Assembly: GCF_020177575.1 (NCBI RefSeq)
Contig: NZ_JAHTBK010000001.1
Location: 2,539,875-2,603,874 of the forward strand
DNA: 64,000 bases
Direction: 5' to 3'
DNA from: Hasllibacter sp. MH4015
GTDB lineage: Bacteria > Pseudomonadota > Alphaproteobacteria > Rhodobacterales > Rhodobacteraceae
In this document: positions 32,612 to 41,974 of the stretch, in pieces
Layout: each line of letters starts with the position of its first letter
Numbering within the stretch: position 1 is the stretch's first letter
Program-made: the position numbers and the translations under genes
Notes under the pieces: model-generated
Told to the model about the DNA's origin: nothing
Databases searched by the model: none
The model's input: only the letters and a program-made list of their open reading frames with translations

Positions 32612-33445
32612 CTAGGGCGCGCGCAGGCCCAGGATCGCGCGCGCCTGTTGCCAGGTGGCGACGGGGCGCTCATTGCGGGCGCAGATCTCTGCCGTGCGGG
32701 CGACCAGGGCCGCGTTGGACGGCGCAAGCGTGGTCTTGTCGAGCCGCACGTTATCCTCCAGCCCCGTCCGCGCATGGCCGCCCGCCGCAATCGCCCATTC
32801 GTTCAGCACGATCTGGCTCGCCCCGATCCCCGCCGCACACCACGGCGCGTCGGCCCCGAAGAGGCGCGCGTGGGTCTTCACGTAGAAATCGAAGACATCC
32901 CGGTCGGCGGGCATCGCGTTCTTCACCCCCATCACGAACTGCACGTAGGGCGTTCCGGCCAGCTTGCCCTGGTCGGCCATCCCCTTGGCGTGCAGGATAT
33001 GGCTCAGGTCGAAGGCCTCCACCTCCGGCTTCACGCCGTGCTCCAGCATCTCCGCGGCCAGCCAATCCACCAGGTCGGGCGGGTTCTCGTAGACGCGGGT
33101 CGGGAAATTGTTGGAGCCCACCGACAGCGACGCCATGTCGGGTTCGAGCGGCAGCATCCCGCCGCGTTCCCGGCCCGCACCGGACCGCCCGCCGGTCGAC
33201 AGCTGGATGATCATGCCGGGGCAGTGTTTTTCCACGCCCTCCTTCAGGGCCGCGAATTTCTCGGGATCGGAACTGGGCGTCTCGTCGGGGTTGCGCACAT
33301 GGGCATGCACGATGCTCGCGCCCGCCTCGAAGGCCTCCTGGGTGCTCTCGATCTGCTCGGACACGCTGATCGGCACCGCCGGATTGTCCGCCTTGCGCGG
33401 CAGCGAGCCGGTGATCGCCACGCAGATGATGCAGGGGGCGGTCAT
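32612..33445 (-). CDS. Beta-keto acid cleavage enzyme (BKACE, DUF849)
   Basis: 277 residues. Zn-dependent TIM-barrel enzymes of this family condense a beta-keto acid with acetyl-CoA, giving acetoacetate and a shortened acyl-CoA. The expected metal ligands are present: His47 and His49 in VHAHVRNP and Glu230 in GLEDN, at the same places as in the founding member Kce. It overlaps the dioxygenase gene as ATGA and is the last gene of the ring-cleavage operon, so 3-oxoadipate made by the maleylacetate reductase is an attractive substrate. That assignment is inference; other BKACE enzymes act on 3-oxoglutarate, dehydrocarnitine or 3-keto-5-aminohexanoate. Confidence 0.9.
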   Translation of the reverse strand: MTAPCIICVAITGSLPRKADNPAVPISVSEQIESTQEAFEAGASIVHAHVRNPDETPSSDPEKFAALKEGVEKHCPGMIIQLSTGGRSGAGRERGGMLPLEPDMASLSVGSNNFPTRVYENPPDLVDWLAAEMLEHGVKPEVEAFDLSHILHAKGMADQGKLAGTPYVQFVMGVKNAMPADRDVFDFYVKTHARLFGADAPWCAAGIGASQIVLNEWAIAAGGHARTGLEDNVRLDKTTLAPSNAALVARTAEICARNERPVATWQQARAILGLRAP

Positions 33446-34320
33446 GGCCGGGCCAGGACAAAATCGTGCTCGACCAGATAGAACGGACCGTCGAAACCGG
33501 CTTCCGCAATCGCCGCGGGATCCTCGATCAGGTCGAACTTGGCCATCAGGCTGGCTTTCACCCCGAAGACGCTGTCGGAATGGATGTAGGGATCGTCCGG
33601 ATCGAAAATGTGCGTTGTCAGGCTTTCGAACCCATCCGCTTCGAGGATGTAATGGAAATGCGCCGGGCGGTACGGGTGTCGCCCCAACTTGCCCAGAAGC
33701 TGACCCACCGGACCGTCATCGGGGATCGGGTAGAATTTCGGCTTCACCGCGCGGAAGCTATAGACCCCGTCCGCGCCGGTCCGGAACACGCCGCGGAGGT
33801 TGAAATCGGGCTGAATGCCCTTCTGTTGCACATCGTAAAAGCCTTCGTCATTTGCCTGCCAGACGTCGATCTTGGTGCCGTCGATGGGATTGCCGTCAAT
33901 GTCGAGGATGCGGCCGCGCACCAGCATCGGCTCCCCCTTGCCATCTAGACAGATGTTGGTGCCCATCGGCAATTCCGGCGCATCGGCCACGTGGAATGGT
34001 CCCAACACCGTCGATTCAGACGCGCCGGAGGGTTTGCGGTTGTTGATCGCGTCGACCAGCATCGACACGCCCATCACATCCGAGAGCAAGATGAATTCCT
34101 GCCGCCAGTCGTCGCACATATGCCCGGTTCGGGTCAGGAACATGACGGTCTCGAACCATTCCTCCTGGGTGGGCTCGATCTCCTTGATGGCGGCGTGGAT
34201 GTGGCGCACCAGGATGTTGACGCTGTCGCGCAGGCGCGCGTCCTTGGCGTCCGCGTTACGTGCGGCGACCACGTCGGCGCTGTTTTCCTCGGTGAAATAT
34301 CCGTCGTTCTGTATCGTCAT
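33442..34320 (-). CDS. Intradiol ring-cleavage dioxygenase, hydroxyquinol 1,2-dioxygenase-like
   Basis: 292 residues. A helical dimerisation domain (about 1-105) precedes the catalytic beta-sandwich. All four non-haem iron(III) ligands are seen: Tyr162 (GFYDVQQ), Tyr197 (KFYPIPDDGP), His221 and His223 (RPAHFHY), in the spacing of hydroxyquinol and catechol 1,2-dioxygenases. Hydroxyquinol (1,2,4-trihydroxybenzene) opening gives maleylacetate, for which the operon encodes a reductase, so I prefer that substrate to catechol. ATG at 34320 follows GGAG; a GTG at 34329 would overlap the preceding stop. Confidence 0.92.
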   Translation of the reverse strand: MTIQNDGYFTEENSADVVAARNADAKDARLRDSVNILVRHIHAAIKEIEPTQEEWFETVMFLTRTGHMCDDWRQEFILLSDVMGVSMLVDAINNRKPSGASESTVLGPFHVADAPELPMGTNICLDGKGEPMLVRGRILDIDGNPIDGTKIDVWQANDEGFYDVQQKGIQPDFNLRGVFRTGADGVYSFRAVKPKFYPIPDDGPVGQLLGKLGRHPYRPAHFHYILEADGFESLTTHIFDPDDPYIHSDSVFGVKASLMAKFDLIEDPAAIAEAGFDGPFYLVEHDFVLARP

Positions 34321-34325
34321 CGCGC

Positions 34326-36110
34326 TCACTCCGCCGCCATGGCGGCGCCATCGCCGCGCCCGAGGATAAATGTCAGGACCCGGCGCAGGTCAGCGGTCGG
34401 ATCCTCAGTCAGGTCTTCGGCCCGCCACGCCACGTGGTGGTCGGGCCGCACGAGGATGCAGCCTGTATCGTTGATCTCGCTCGCGCGCGCCCAATCGCCG
34501 GTGTGATCCACGTGGTCCCGGCGCGGCCCGATGACATGGACGTTGATGGGAAGTCCGAATTCGGCGCCAACACTTCGCGCTGCGTCGGCCCACGCCTCCC
34601 CACCCGGCCCGGTCAGAAGGGAGAACGCCCCGTGCCCGCACAGATCGAGGGTGGAGACTTTGTCGCCCGTATGGTGATCGAAGACCCAGACATGGGGCAG
34701 TCGCGCGCCCGGCCAGGTGGTGGGCTGGTAATGCAATTCGGCATCCAGCTCGAAAGCCGGTTCCATCTGCCCATCGGTAACGATCGCGTCAGAGCGGTAA
34801 CGCTGGTTCATCTCGACCCCGTGCGCGTCGAACTCGTATTTCTTGAAGGCGATCGCTTCCCGGATCGCCTCTCGCTGCGCGGCGGATTCCGGGGTGGGAT
34901 CGCAGCGCGCGTCCATGTTGGCCTGGATGACCTCATGATCCGAACCGCCTGTCATGCCGAGCGCATTGAAGATCGGGCCGAACTCGCCGATGGATTGGTT
35001 TGCCCGCGTCACGATCTGCTTGGCGACCGGTGCGCGTTCGTCCGAATAGCTTTCCAGCAGCGCCGGGCTGGCTTGCCCCTTGAGGACCGCGGCCAATTTC
35101 CACGCAAGGTTGAAGCCATCCTGGATCGACGTGTTCGACCCCAGACCGTTCGACGGCGGATGCCTGTGGGCCGCGTCGCCCATGATGAAAACGCGGTCCC
35201 TCTGCATGTGTGTTGCGTACATGTTGTTGACCGTCCAGGTATTCGCCGTCAGCAGCTCGATCTCCAGCTCCGGGTCGCCGACAAGCTGCCGCGCCACCTG
35301 TGTCGCGAGCGCCTCATCCACGACCGGCGGTTCCTCGTTGATGTCATAGCCCCAGACGATCAACCACTCGTTCCAGGGCCGGACCATCCGTACCAATCCC
35401 ATGCCGATCCCGCCTACGTCGGAGCCCGGCTGCATCACCCAGTAAAGCACGCTTGGCCGGTGGGCGACGTATTTGGAAAGGTCTGCGCGAAAGACGATAT
35501 TCATCGACCCGCCGACACCCATCTGTCCCTCGAAGGGCAGGTTCTCATGGTCTGCCACAAGCGAATTGCCACCATCCGCCCCGACCAGGTATTTCGACCG
35601 GATCTCGAATTCGCGACCCGACAGGCGGTCGCGGCACGTCGTTGTCACGCCATCTGTATCCTGCACGTGGCTCAGATACTCGGTGCTCATCCGGGCCTGC
35701 GTGCCGCGCTTGCACGCCGTGCCGAACAAGATCGGCTCCATGAAGGTTTGTGGCAGATCGTTCATCATCGTCGGGCTGCTGAGCAGATGCTCGGCCTTGC
35801 TGAGCGGATGGTTGCCCCAGCTTTTCATCCGCCCGATCTCTTCCCCCGCCAGGCTTTCGCAAAACACGTTTTCGCCCATCAGGTCCTGGTGGGCGGCGTG
35901 CATGTAGGCCTCGTCCTCCACCTCGCGGCCCAGATCGCGCAGCACTTCCATCGTGCGCTGGTTGGTGATGTGGGCGCGCGGTGTGTTGGCCAGCCACCGG
36001 TAGCGGTTGATGGCCATGTTCTCGATCCCGTAGGAGGACAGCAGCGCCGCAGTGACCGAGCCCGCGGGGCCGGTGCCGATAATCAACACGTCAGTTTCGA
36101 TTTCAGCCAT
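34326..36110 (-). CDS. FAD-dependent aromatic hydroxylase (TfdB/phenol monooxygenase type)
   Basis: 594 residues, the size of TfdB (2,4-dichlorophenol 6-monooxygenase). FAD-binding motifs: IIGTGPAGSV (10-19), the DG motif near YLVGADGGNS and the FIMGDAAHRHPPSNGLGSNTS segment (partly quoted). A thioredoxin-like C-terminal domain follows (about 430 on). It adds a hydroxyl group ortho to a phenolic hydroxyl using NAD(P)H and O2. Next to a hydroxyquinol-type dioxygenase and maleylacetate reductase, a resorcinol-like substrate converted to hydroxyquinol is likely. Confidence 0.9.
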   Translation of the reverse strand: MAEIETDVLIIGTGPAGSVTAALLSSYGIENMAINRYRWLANTPRAHITNQRTMEVLRDLGREVEDEAYMHAAHQDLMGENVFCESLAGEEIGRMKSWGNHPLSKAEHLLSSPTMMNDLPQTFMEPILFGTACKRGTQARMSTEYLSHVQDTDGVTTTCRDRLSGREFEIRSKYLVGADGGNSLVADHENLPFEGQMGVGGSMNIVFRADLSKYVAHRPSVLYWVMQPGSDVGGIGMGLVRMVRPWNEWLIVWGYDINEEPPVVDEALATQVARQLVGDPELEIELLTANTWTVNNMYATHMQRDRVFIMGDAAHRHPPSNGLGSNTSIQDGFNLAWKLAAVLKGQASPALLESYSDERAPVAKQIVTRANQSIGEFGPIFNALGMTGGSDHEVIQANMDARCDPTPESAAQREAIREAIAFKKYEFDAHGVEMNQRYRSDAIVTDGQMEPAFELDAELHYQPTTWPGARLPHVWVFDHHTGDKVSTLDLCGHGAFSLLTGPGGEAWADAARSVGAEFGLPINVHVIGPRRDHVDHTGDWARASEINDTGCILVRPDHHVAWRAEDLTEDPTADLRRVLTFILGRGDGAAMAAE

Positions 36111-36112
36111 GA

Positions 36113-37180
36113 TTAATCCTCCTTCAGGGATCCGCCGCTCAAACGACGACGGACGGGAAACAGTTGAATGCCGGTCTTGTCAGTGATGAGACCCCAGATC
36201 CCGCGGGGTGCCACAAGCATGACGACGATGCCGATGATGCCGAGCGTAAACAGATACCAGGAGCCGTAATCGGCCAGCAGGGATTGCAGCAGGAAGAAGA
36301 CGATCACGCCGATGATCGGCCCCTCGATCGTGCCGATCCCGCCGATGATGACGATGAAGAGCACGTAGGCGGTCCAGTCGGTGACGCTGAAGGCCGCATC
36401 GGGGCTGATCCGCGCCTTCTGGACGTAGATCAAGGCGCCCGCCAAACCGGTGCCGAAGGCGGAGGTCAAGAAGACCACCCATTTCATCCGTCCCGCGTCC
36501 ACGCCCACGGATCGCGCCGCCTCCGGATTGTCGCGCACGGCCGAGAGCGCGAGGCCCCGCTTGGACCGCAGAAGTGCGTAAATCGCGGCAATGGTCGCGG
36601 CGGCCAGCGCAAGGGCAAGCCAGTAGGTCAGGATATCCCGCGCGGCGGAATTGCGAACGTCGAACAATGCAGCGACCCATTCCGTCGCCCACATCTCCCG
36701 CGTGGCCGAGCGCGGAAGCGACGTACCTGTCCCGCCTCCCAAGGCCTGCACCTGCGCCATGATGAGGCGCATAACTTCTGCGATGACCCAGGTGCCGATG
36801 GCGAAGTATGGACCTTGCAGACGGAAGGCGAAGAATGCCGTTGGCACCGCCACGACGAGCGCGGCCCCGCCCCCCAGGAGGATCGCCGGGATCGGATCGA
36901 CACCGGCCAGGATCACGCCGCCGAACATGGCATAGGCGCCCATCCCCACAAAGGCCTGCTGACCGATGGAAACAAGGCCACCGTAGCCCGCCAGAAGGTT
37001 CCAGAACTGTGCCAGAACCAGCATCGTGAGAATGAAGAACAGGTCCTGGATCAGGCCGCGCCCGGCGAAAAACGGCAAGAACACGAGCAGCGTGACCAAC
37101 GCCACCGCTGCGACCGCCGTGATCTGCGACGCGCGGGTGTGGGTGGATACGATGTAAGCGGGTTGGGATGTATCGGTCAT
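36113..37180 (-). CDS. livM: Branched-chain-type ABC transporter permease LivM
   Basis: 355 residues with about nine membrane segments and the LivM signature region NLLAGYGGLVSIGQQAFVGMGAY (partly quoted, about 62-84) and AFAVRDNPEAARSVGVD-like SAVRDNPEAARSVGVDAG. Inner-membrane half of a Liv-type importer. Starts inside the last codon of livH (TGATG overlap), so both subunits are translated in step. The context of aromatic-degradation genes suggests an aromatic or related acid as substrate rather than amino acids. Confidence 0.92.
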   Translation of the reverse strand: MTDTSQPAYIVSTHTRASQITAVAAVALVTLLVFLPFFAGRGLIQDLFFILTMLVLAQFWNLLAGYGGLVSIGQQAFVGMGAYAMFGGVILAGVDPIPAILLGGGAALVVAVPTAFFAFRLQGPYFAIGTWVIAEVMRLIMAQVQALGGGTGTSLPRSATREMWATEWVAALFDVRNSAARDILTYWLALALAAATIAAIYALLRSKRGLALSAVRDNPEAARSVGVDAGRMKWVVFLTSAFGTGLAGALIYVQKARISPDAAFSVTDWTAYVLFIVIIGGIGTIEGPIIGVIVFFLLQSLLADYGSWYLFTLGIIGIVVMLVAPRGIWGLITDKTGIQLFPVRRRLSGGSLKED

Positions 37181-38043
37181 CAGTCAACGGCCCTCGGAAA
37201 CAGGCCCCTCGGGCGGACCAGAAGAACAAGCAAGAAGGCGACGTGCCCTGCAAGGATCTGCCATTCGGGATTGATCGCCGCGCCGACCGTCTGGGCGAGG
37301 CCGATGATGATCCCGCCGGCCAACGTCCCCCACAGGCTGCCAAGCCCGCCGATAATCACGGCCTGGAACGCGTAGATCAGACGCGCCGGCCCGACGGAGG
37401 GGTCGAAATTCGATCGCATCCCGAGGTAAAGCGCCGCCAGTGTCACGACCAGCATCGAGATGCCCGTGGCCTTTGCGAAGATGTTTCCAGGCTTGATCCC
37501 CATCAGGCTCGCCGTCGTCGGATCGTCCGAGGTCGCGCGGAAGGCGCGGCCAAGCTCCGTGCGATAGAACAGCTGGTTCAGGCCCACGATGACCGCAACC
37601 GCCGAGCCAAAGGTCAGAAACGGCAGGACGCCCACGTTGATTACGCCCAGATCAAGGGACGCCGTCGAAATCGCGCCGGTCGGAAGCCGCTGGCTGTCGG
37701 CAGTGAAGCCTTCCAGCAGCGCGTTCTGAAGCGCGATGGACAGGCCGAACGTCACCAGAAGCGGCGGCAGGATGTCGGTGCCGAGGGTCCGGTTCAGCAG
37801 GTGCTTCTGCAATCCCCATCCGATCAGATACATCACCGGGGCGGCAATGGCGGCGGCCACGAACGGCGACAGGCCCAAAAGCGTGACCAGAAGCAGAATG
37901 AGGTAGGCCGCCATCACGATGAGATCGCCATGGGCAAGGTTCACCAGCCGCATGATTCCGAAGACGAGGCTCAAGCCCGCCGCGAAAAGGGCATAGAGCC
38001 CACCCAACAGCACGCCCTGCACGAATGTATCAATCCAGATCAT
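37180..38043 (-). CDS. livH: Branched-chain-type ABC transporter permease LivH
   Basis: 287 residues, eight hydrophobic segments, with GGLYALFAAGLSLVFGIMRLVNLAHGD (about 14-40; partly quoted) and the cytoplasmic coupling motif AFRATSDDPTTASLMGI near the middle, both typical of LivH. ATG at 38043 forms an ATGA overlap with the livF stop. Partner of LivM in the inner membrane. Confidence 0.93.
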   Translation of the reverse strand: MIWIDTFVQGVLLGGLYALFAAGLSLVFGIMRLVNLAHGDLIVMAAYLILLLVTLLGLSPFVAAAIAAPVMYLIGWGLQKHLLNRTLGTDILPPLLVTFGLSIALQNALLEGFTADSQRLPTGAISTASLDLGVINVGVLPFLTFGSAVAVIVGLNQLFYRTELGRAFRATSDDPTTASLMGIKPGNIFAKATGISMLVVTLAALYLGMRSNFDPSVGPARLIYAFQAVIIGGLGSLWGTLAGGIIIGLAQTVGAAINPEWQILAGHVAFLLVLLVRPRGLFPRAVD

Positions 38044-38747
38044 GCGCCCACTCCGAAATAGGCCGCGTGAATGTCCGCGCGGCTGAGGCCCTCGGGCGTG
38101 CCATCCAGCGTCACGCGGCCCTCCATCATGCAATAGACCCGGTCGGCGACTTTCATCGCCTGCCCGATATCCTGCTCGACCACGACAAGGCTGGCGCCGC
38201 TTTCCTGGATTTTCGGGACCGCCGCGTAGATGTCCTTGATGACAACGGGGGCGAGGCCGAGGCTGATCTCGTCACAAAGCAGCACCTTGGGGTTCGACAT
38301 CAGCGCGCGGCCGATCGCCACCATCTGCTGCTGCCCGCCCGAGAGGGCCGTGCCGGGATTGTGCCGCCGTTCGGCCAGGATCGGGAAGAGGTCATAGATT
38401 GCGTCGAGCGACCAATGGCCCGGCACCTTGCGGCCATAGGTGCCGATCAAGAGGTTCTCTTCCACGCTCAACGACGGGAACAGCCGTCGCCCCTCCGGCA
38501 CCATGGCGAGGCCGAGGGGAAGAATTTCGTCGGCACTCATCCCGCCGATCTGCTGGCCGTCCAGTGTGATCATCTCGGGCGCATTCCTCAATACGCCCGA
38601 AAGCGAACGCATGAGCGTTGTCTTGCCCGCGCCATTCGCGCCGATGATCGCGACCGTCTCTTCCTCGCTCAGGGTGATATCCACACCGAACAGCGCCTGA
38701 AAATCCCCGTAATGGGCGGTCAATCCATGGGTCGAAAGCAGGCTCAT
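38040..38747 (-). CDS. livF: Branched-chain-type ABC transporter ATPase LivF
   Basis: 235 residues. Walker [10 protein letters not shown] (37-45), Q-loop, signature [16 protein letters not shown] and Walker [15 protein letters not shown], ending with the LivF-type YFGVGA. One of two ATPases that drive the importer. It overlaps livG and livH by ATGA at both ends. The chosen start gives [19 protein letters not shown], as expected. Confidence 0.95.
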   Translation of the reverse strand: MSLLSTHGLTAHYGDFQALFGVDITLSEEETVAIIGANGAGKTTLMRSLSGVLRNAPEMITLDGQQIGGMSADEILPLGLAMVPEGRRLFPSLSVEENLLIGTYGRKVPGHWSLDAIYDLFPILAERRHNPGTALSGGQQQMVAIGRALMSNPKVLLCDEISLGLAPVVIKDIYAAVPKIQESGASLVVVEQDIGQAMKVADRVYCMMEGRVTLDGTPEGLSRADIHAAYFGVGA

Positions 38748-39463
38748 ACCTCGATCCCCAGATAAATCTCGCGCACGTCCTGCCGCGCCATGATCTCGTC
38801 CGGGGCACCGATACCGATGACCTTGCCGAAATCGAGCACAAGCAATCGTTCGACCACGCGGGTCAGCGCATGGAGCACGTGCTCGATCCAGATGATCGTC
38901 ACGCCGCGTGCGTGAACCGACTTGATCGTGTCGATGAGCGCGATGCACTCCCCTTCCGTCAGTCCGCCCGCGATCTCATCGAGCAAGAGCAACTTGGGGT
39001 CGGTGGCCAGCGCACGGGCCATCTCCAACCGTTTGCGTTGCAGAAGCGACAGGCCCGCCGCCGGATTGTTGGCGACCGGCAAAAGCTCCGTCTGTTCAAG
39101 GATTTCTGCGCAGGCCTGCTGCACTTCTGCCTGGCCCATGTTCCGGCCATGCATCGCCGCGACCAGAAGGTTCTCGAACACCGTCAAATTGTCGAAAGGC
39201 TGTGGGATCTGGAACGACCGACCGACACCGGCGAAACAACGCTGCATCGCCGCGACCCGCGTCACGTCTTGCCCCTCGAAATGCACCGACCCGCTGTCGG
39301 GTGAGAGATTGCCGGTGATCAGGTTGAAAAGCGTCGATTTGCCCGCGCCATTGGGCCCGATGATACCAAGCGCCTGGCCCTGCGGGACATCGAAGCTGAC
39401 ATCGTCGGTCACCTTCAATTGCCCGAAGCTTTTCGACACGTTCCTGAGTTCGAGGATGGACAT
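38744..39463 (-). CDS. livG: Branched-chain-type ABC transporter ATPase LivG
   Basis: 239 residues. Walker A GPNGAGKST (about 36-44), VGRSFQIPQPFDNLTVFENL, a degenerate signature segment (AAGLSLLQRKRLEMARALA, with LSLLQ in place of LSGGQ), and Walker B KLLLLDEIAGGLTEGE. AGGAG precedes the ATG at 39463. First ATPase gene after the binding-protein gene, separated from it by a hairpin. Confidence 0.94.
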   Translation of the reverse strand: MSILELRNVSKSFGQLKVTDDVSFDVPQGQALGIIGPNGAGKSTLFNLITGNLSPDSGSVHFEGQDVTRVAAMQRCFAGVGRSFQIPQPFDNLTVFENLLVAAMHGRNMGQAEVQQACAEILEQTELLPVANNPAAGLSLLQRKRLEMARALATDPKLLLLDEIAGGLTEGECIALIDTIKSVHARGVTIIWIEHVLHALTRVVERLLVLDFGKVIGIGAPDEIMARQDVREIYLGIEV

Positions 39464-39482
39464 GAATTGCTCCTGCCGGGGC

Positions 39483-39506
39483 GTTGGGGACGCAGGCGCC
39501 CCCAAC
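39483..39506 (-). promoter_or_regulatory. Hairpin between the ABC binding-protein gene and livG
   Basis: GTTGGGG pairs with CCCCAAC, with a further CG/CG pair inside after one mismatch and a CAGG loop. It starts 6 bases beyond the stop codon of the binding-protein gene (minus strand) and ends 20 bases before livG. Same position as the hairpins in both tct operons; likely sets a higher level of the binding protein than of the membrane parts. Confidence 0.55.
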
Positions 39507-39511
39507 CGCGC

Positions 39512-40789
39512 TCAGGCCGTGATCTCTTCCATCGTGCCGCCGGTCGGAATGTCCGGTTGGTCGGAATTGTCCACGATCACAAGGTCATATCCGCCGCCGT
39601 CGCGCAGCCGCCACTGGCCACCGACCAAGGGCGTTTTCGCCACGTTCGCGGCGGCGAAAGGCGGCAGGCCGGCGCCGTCGAAGGCGATCCGCCCCACAAG
39701 GCTGTCGAGTTGCGTCGCCGCAATCGCCTCGGCCACCGCGTCGGGGTCCCCGCTGTCATCCACGCGGCCCATGACGTTGGCCGCCATCTCGAAGAGCGCA
39801 TGGACAAAGCCGATGGGCTGCGTCCATTGCCGCCCCGTCGCCGCGGTGAACCCGGCGGCAACCTCTTCGGCGCTCTCGCCCGTCACCGAGGAGCTGAACG
39901 GGTGCGAGGGCGACCACCAGACCTCGGAGGAGAGGTTGTGGCCGGTATCACCCAACGCTTCCACCGCCTGCGGGAACAGGATCGCCTTACCAATGGAAGC
40001 CGCCTTGGGCGTGAAGCCCTGCTGCTTGGCCTGGGTCCAGAATGTCGTGAAATCGGGCGGGATCGGCACGCCGGTCACGATCTCCACATTGTTCTGGCGG
40101 AATGCGTTGATCTGGGCGCTGAAATCATCGGTCAGGTTCTGGTAGCGGCCCGGATCGGTCAGACCGAAGCCCTGCGCCTCCAACACCGGCGGGAAGCCGA
40201 CGTTTGGATCGCCCCACGCATTGCCATCCCCGTCATTGGGGAACAGGCCACCGACCTGCTTGTTGGTGTCCAGCTGGTTCCACATCGACGTGAAGACGGA
40301 GATCACATCCTCCAACCCCCAGAAGAAATGGTAGCTGTAGTAGAACCGCTCCCAACTTCCCGGATCGCCCGGATTGCCCTGTTGGCCGATGAAATAGGGC
40401 TGCCAGGGCGCGACGGTGGAAATGCACGGGATCTCTTCCGCCTCGCAGGTCGTGGCGACCGGGTTGGTGGTTTCCGGTGTGGAGGCGACGAGCATCAGGT
40501 CGATCTCGTCGTCGATGATCAATTCGCTGGCGACATCGGCGGCGCGGTTGGGGTTGGACTGGCTGTCCTTGACGATCACTTCGAAGTTCGCCCCGACCTC
40601 GGAATTGGCGAAGGCGTCGAGGATGAAGCTGTCGGCTTCCGAAAACGCGGCCAGCGGTCCCGATTGCGGGCTGACATAGCCCAATCGGATACGCGCGCCC
40701 TGCGCGATGGCCGGAGCGGCCAGCCCGCTTGCGGCCATCGTAAGGCCTGCGGCAGAGGTGGTTTTCAGCAATGTACGACGTGTGATCAT
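39512..40789 (-). CDS. Branched-chain-type ABC transporter substrate-binding protein
   Basis: 425 residues. A twin-arginine-type signal (MITRRTLLKTTSAAGLTMAA, cleaved near residue 31 after APAIAQ) precedes a periplasmic-binding fold I domain, recognised by IRLGYVSPQSGPLAAFSEAD and DSQSNPNRAADVASELI. The mature part is longer than LivJ, as in the binding proteins for aromatic compounds and amides. GGGAGG lies 8 bases before the ATG. Second gene of the operon after the maleylacetate reductase, 30 bases away. Confidence 0.9.
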   Translation of the reverse strand: MITRRTLLKTTSAAGLTMAASGLAAPAIAQGARIRLGYVSPQSGPLAAFSEADSFILDAFANSEVGANFEVIVKDSQSNPNRAADVASELIIDDEIDLMLVASTPETTNPVATTCEAEEIPCISTVAPWQPYFIGQQGNPGDPGSWERFYYSYHFFWGLEDVISVFTSMWNQLDTNKQVGGLFPNDGDGNAWGDPNVGFPPVLEAQGFGLTDPGRYQNLTDDFSAQINAFRQNNVEIVTGVPIPPDFTTFWTQAKQQGFTPKAASIGKAILFPQAVEALGDTGHNLSSEVWWSPSHPFSSSVTGESAEEVAAGFTAATGRQWTQPIGFVHALFEMAANVMGRVDDSGDPDAVAEAIAATQLDSLVGRIAFDGAGLPPFAAANVAKTPLVGGQWRLRDGGGYDLVIVDNSDQPDIPTGGTMEEITA

Positions 40790-40819
40790 GGTTCGTCCTC
40801 CCAAACGAATGGTGATGTC

Positions 40820-41881
40820 TCAGGCCTGCGGGGGTCGTCCGGCCCAGGCGCGGTGCAAGAGGGCTCTGATCCCCTCCGCGGTGATCTTGCGGGGGTTCCA
40901 ATAGGGGTTTTGCGTGGCCAGATCGGCCATGCGATCCAGATCGCCCTCCGTCACGCCGAGGTCCTTGAGCGCCATGGGCGCGCCCAAAGACGCCGCAAAG
41001 TCCCACATTGCCCGGGCCGGATCGTCTTGGCCGAACACGTCCCTCAGCGGGGCCAGTTCCTCGGCTGCCGCCGGCGCGTTGTAGGCCAGGGCATGGGGTA
41101 AGATGATGGTGTGTGTTTCCGCGTGGGGCAGGTTCAATGCGCCACCCAGCGTGTGGCAAAGCTTGTGGTGCAGCGCCATGCCGACCTGACCAAGCACGGT
41201 GCCACAGGCCCATGCGCCTTCTTGCGTGGCCTGCCGCGCGGACAGATCCGTCGGGTCGGCCAGAACCTCGGGCAGCGCGCGGCGGAATGCGGCCAACCCG
41301 TCCAGCGACAACTGGGTCGCGGCCTCGTTCCGGTCCTTGGCGTAGAGCGCCTCAACCGCATGCGCCATGGCATTGAAGGCGCTGGTTACGGTCATCTCGA
41401 CAGGTAGGGTCGCCACCAGCTCCGCGTCATAGAGCACGACCTGCGGGCGCAGTTTGGGATCGCTGATCGTTGTTTTCACGCCATTTTCGGTCTGGCCGAG
41501 GATTGGGGTGCATTCACTTCCGGCATAGGTTGTCGGCAAAGCGATCTGTCGTGCGCCCGTACGCAGGGAAATGGCCTTGCCCAGCCCGATCGTGGAACCG
41601 CCGCCGACCGACAGCACCGAATCCGCGCCCGCATCTTGCAGGTGGGACAGCGCCTCCGCCGTGACATCGGTAGGCGTGTGCATCGCGGCCTTGGAGAATA
41701 TTCCAGCAGCCATCGGTCCCAATATCTCAGCAAGCTCAAGCCCGAGGTCCGATTGATGCGGGGTCGTCAGGACAAGGACCCGGCCGCATCCCGCCGCATC
41801 GGCGTGGTCGCGGGCCTTCCGACGTATTCCCGCGCCGAACGCCACGGTCTGATCGGAGGCAAGATGGTCAATGTCCAACAC
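40820..41881 (-). CDS. Maleylacetate reductase
   Basis: 353 residues from a GTG start. Group III (iron-type) alcohol dehydrogenase fold with VAFGAG near the N terminus, SVGGGSTIGLGKAISLRTG (about 90-108), LPTTYAGSECTPILGQTENG and metal-ligand region FNAMAHAVEALYA and HHKLCHTLGGALNLPHAETH, all typical of maleylacetate reductases, which reduce maleylacetate to 3-oxoadipate with NAD(P)H. GTG at 41881 with GGAAGGGA upstream gives the usual N terminus; a GTG at 41953 in the same frame would add 24 residues and leave only 16 bases before the divergent lysR gene. First gene of the ring-degradation operon. Confidence 0.9.
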   Translation of the reverse strand: MLDIDHLASDQTVAFGAGIRRKARDHADAAGCGRVLVLTTPHQSDLGLELAEILGPMAAGIFSKAAMHTPTDVTAEALSHLQDAGADSVLSVGGGSTIGLGKAISLRTGARQIALPTTYAGSECTPILGQTENGVKTTISDPKLRPQVVLYDAELVATLPVEMTVTSAFNAMAHAVEALYAKDRNEAATQLSLDGLAAFRRALPEVLADPTDLSARQATQEGAWACGTVLGQVGMALHHKLCHTLGGALNLPHAETHTIILPHALAYNAPAAAEELAPLRDVFGQDDPARAMWDFAASLGAPMALKDLGVTEGDLDRMADLATQNPYWNPRKITAEGIRALLHRAWAGRPPQA

Positions 41882-41953
41882 GCTGCTGTATCCCTTCCGG
41901 TTGAAGCGACTATGCCCGCCCGAAACCGCAACTTGATCGAATCTGGAACGCAC

Positions 41954-41974
41954 TTCATAACTTGATGTTATGAA
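41954..41974. promoter_or_regulatory. Perfect inverted repeat over the lysR start codon
   Basis: TTCATAAC, TTGAT, GTTATGAA: 8-bp arms around a 5-base centre. The right arm contains the ATG at 41970. It sits between the LysR regulator gene and the divergent maleylacetate reductase operon and contains the T-N11-A pattern of LysR boxes, so it is a likely autoregulatory operator that may also affect the operon. Confidence 0.6.

Noticed and set aside
34434-36116. 560-codon plus-strand frame
   Set aside because: Exact antisense of the FAD hydroxylase, which has all family motifs; the plus frame shows none.
39419-41101. 560-codon plus-strand frame
   Set aside because: Antisense of the ABC binding protein and maleylacetate reductase genes; no motifs, no ribosome-binding site in context.
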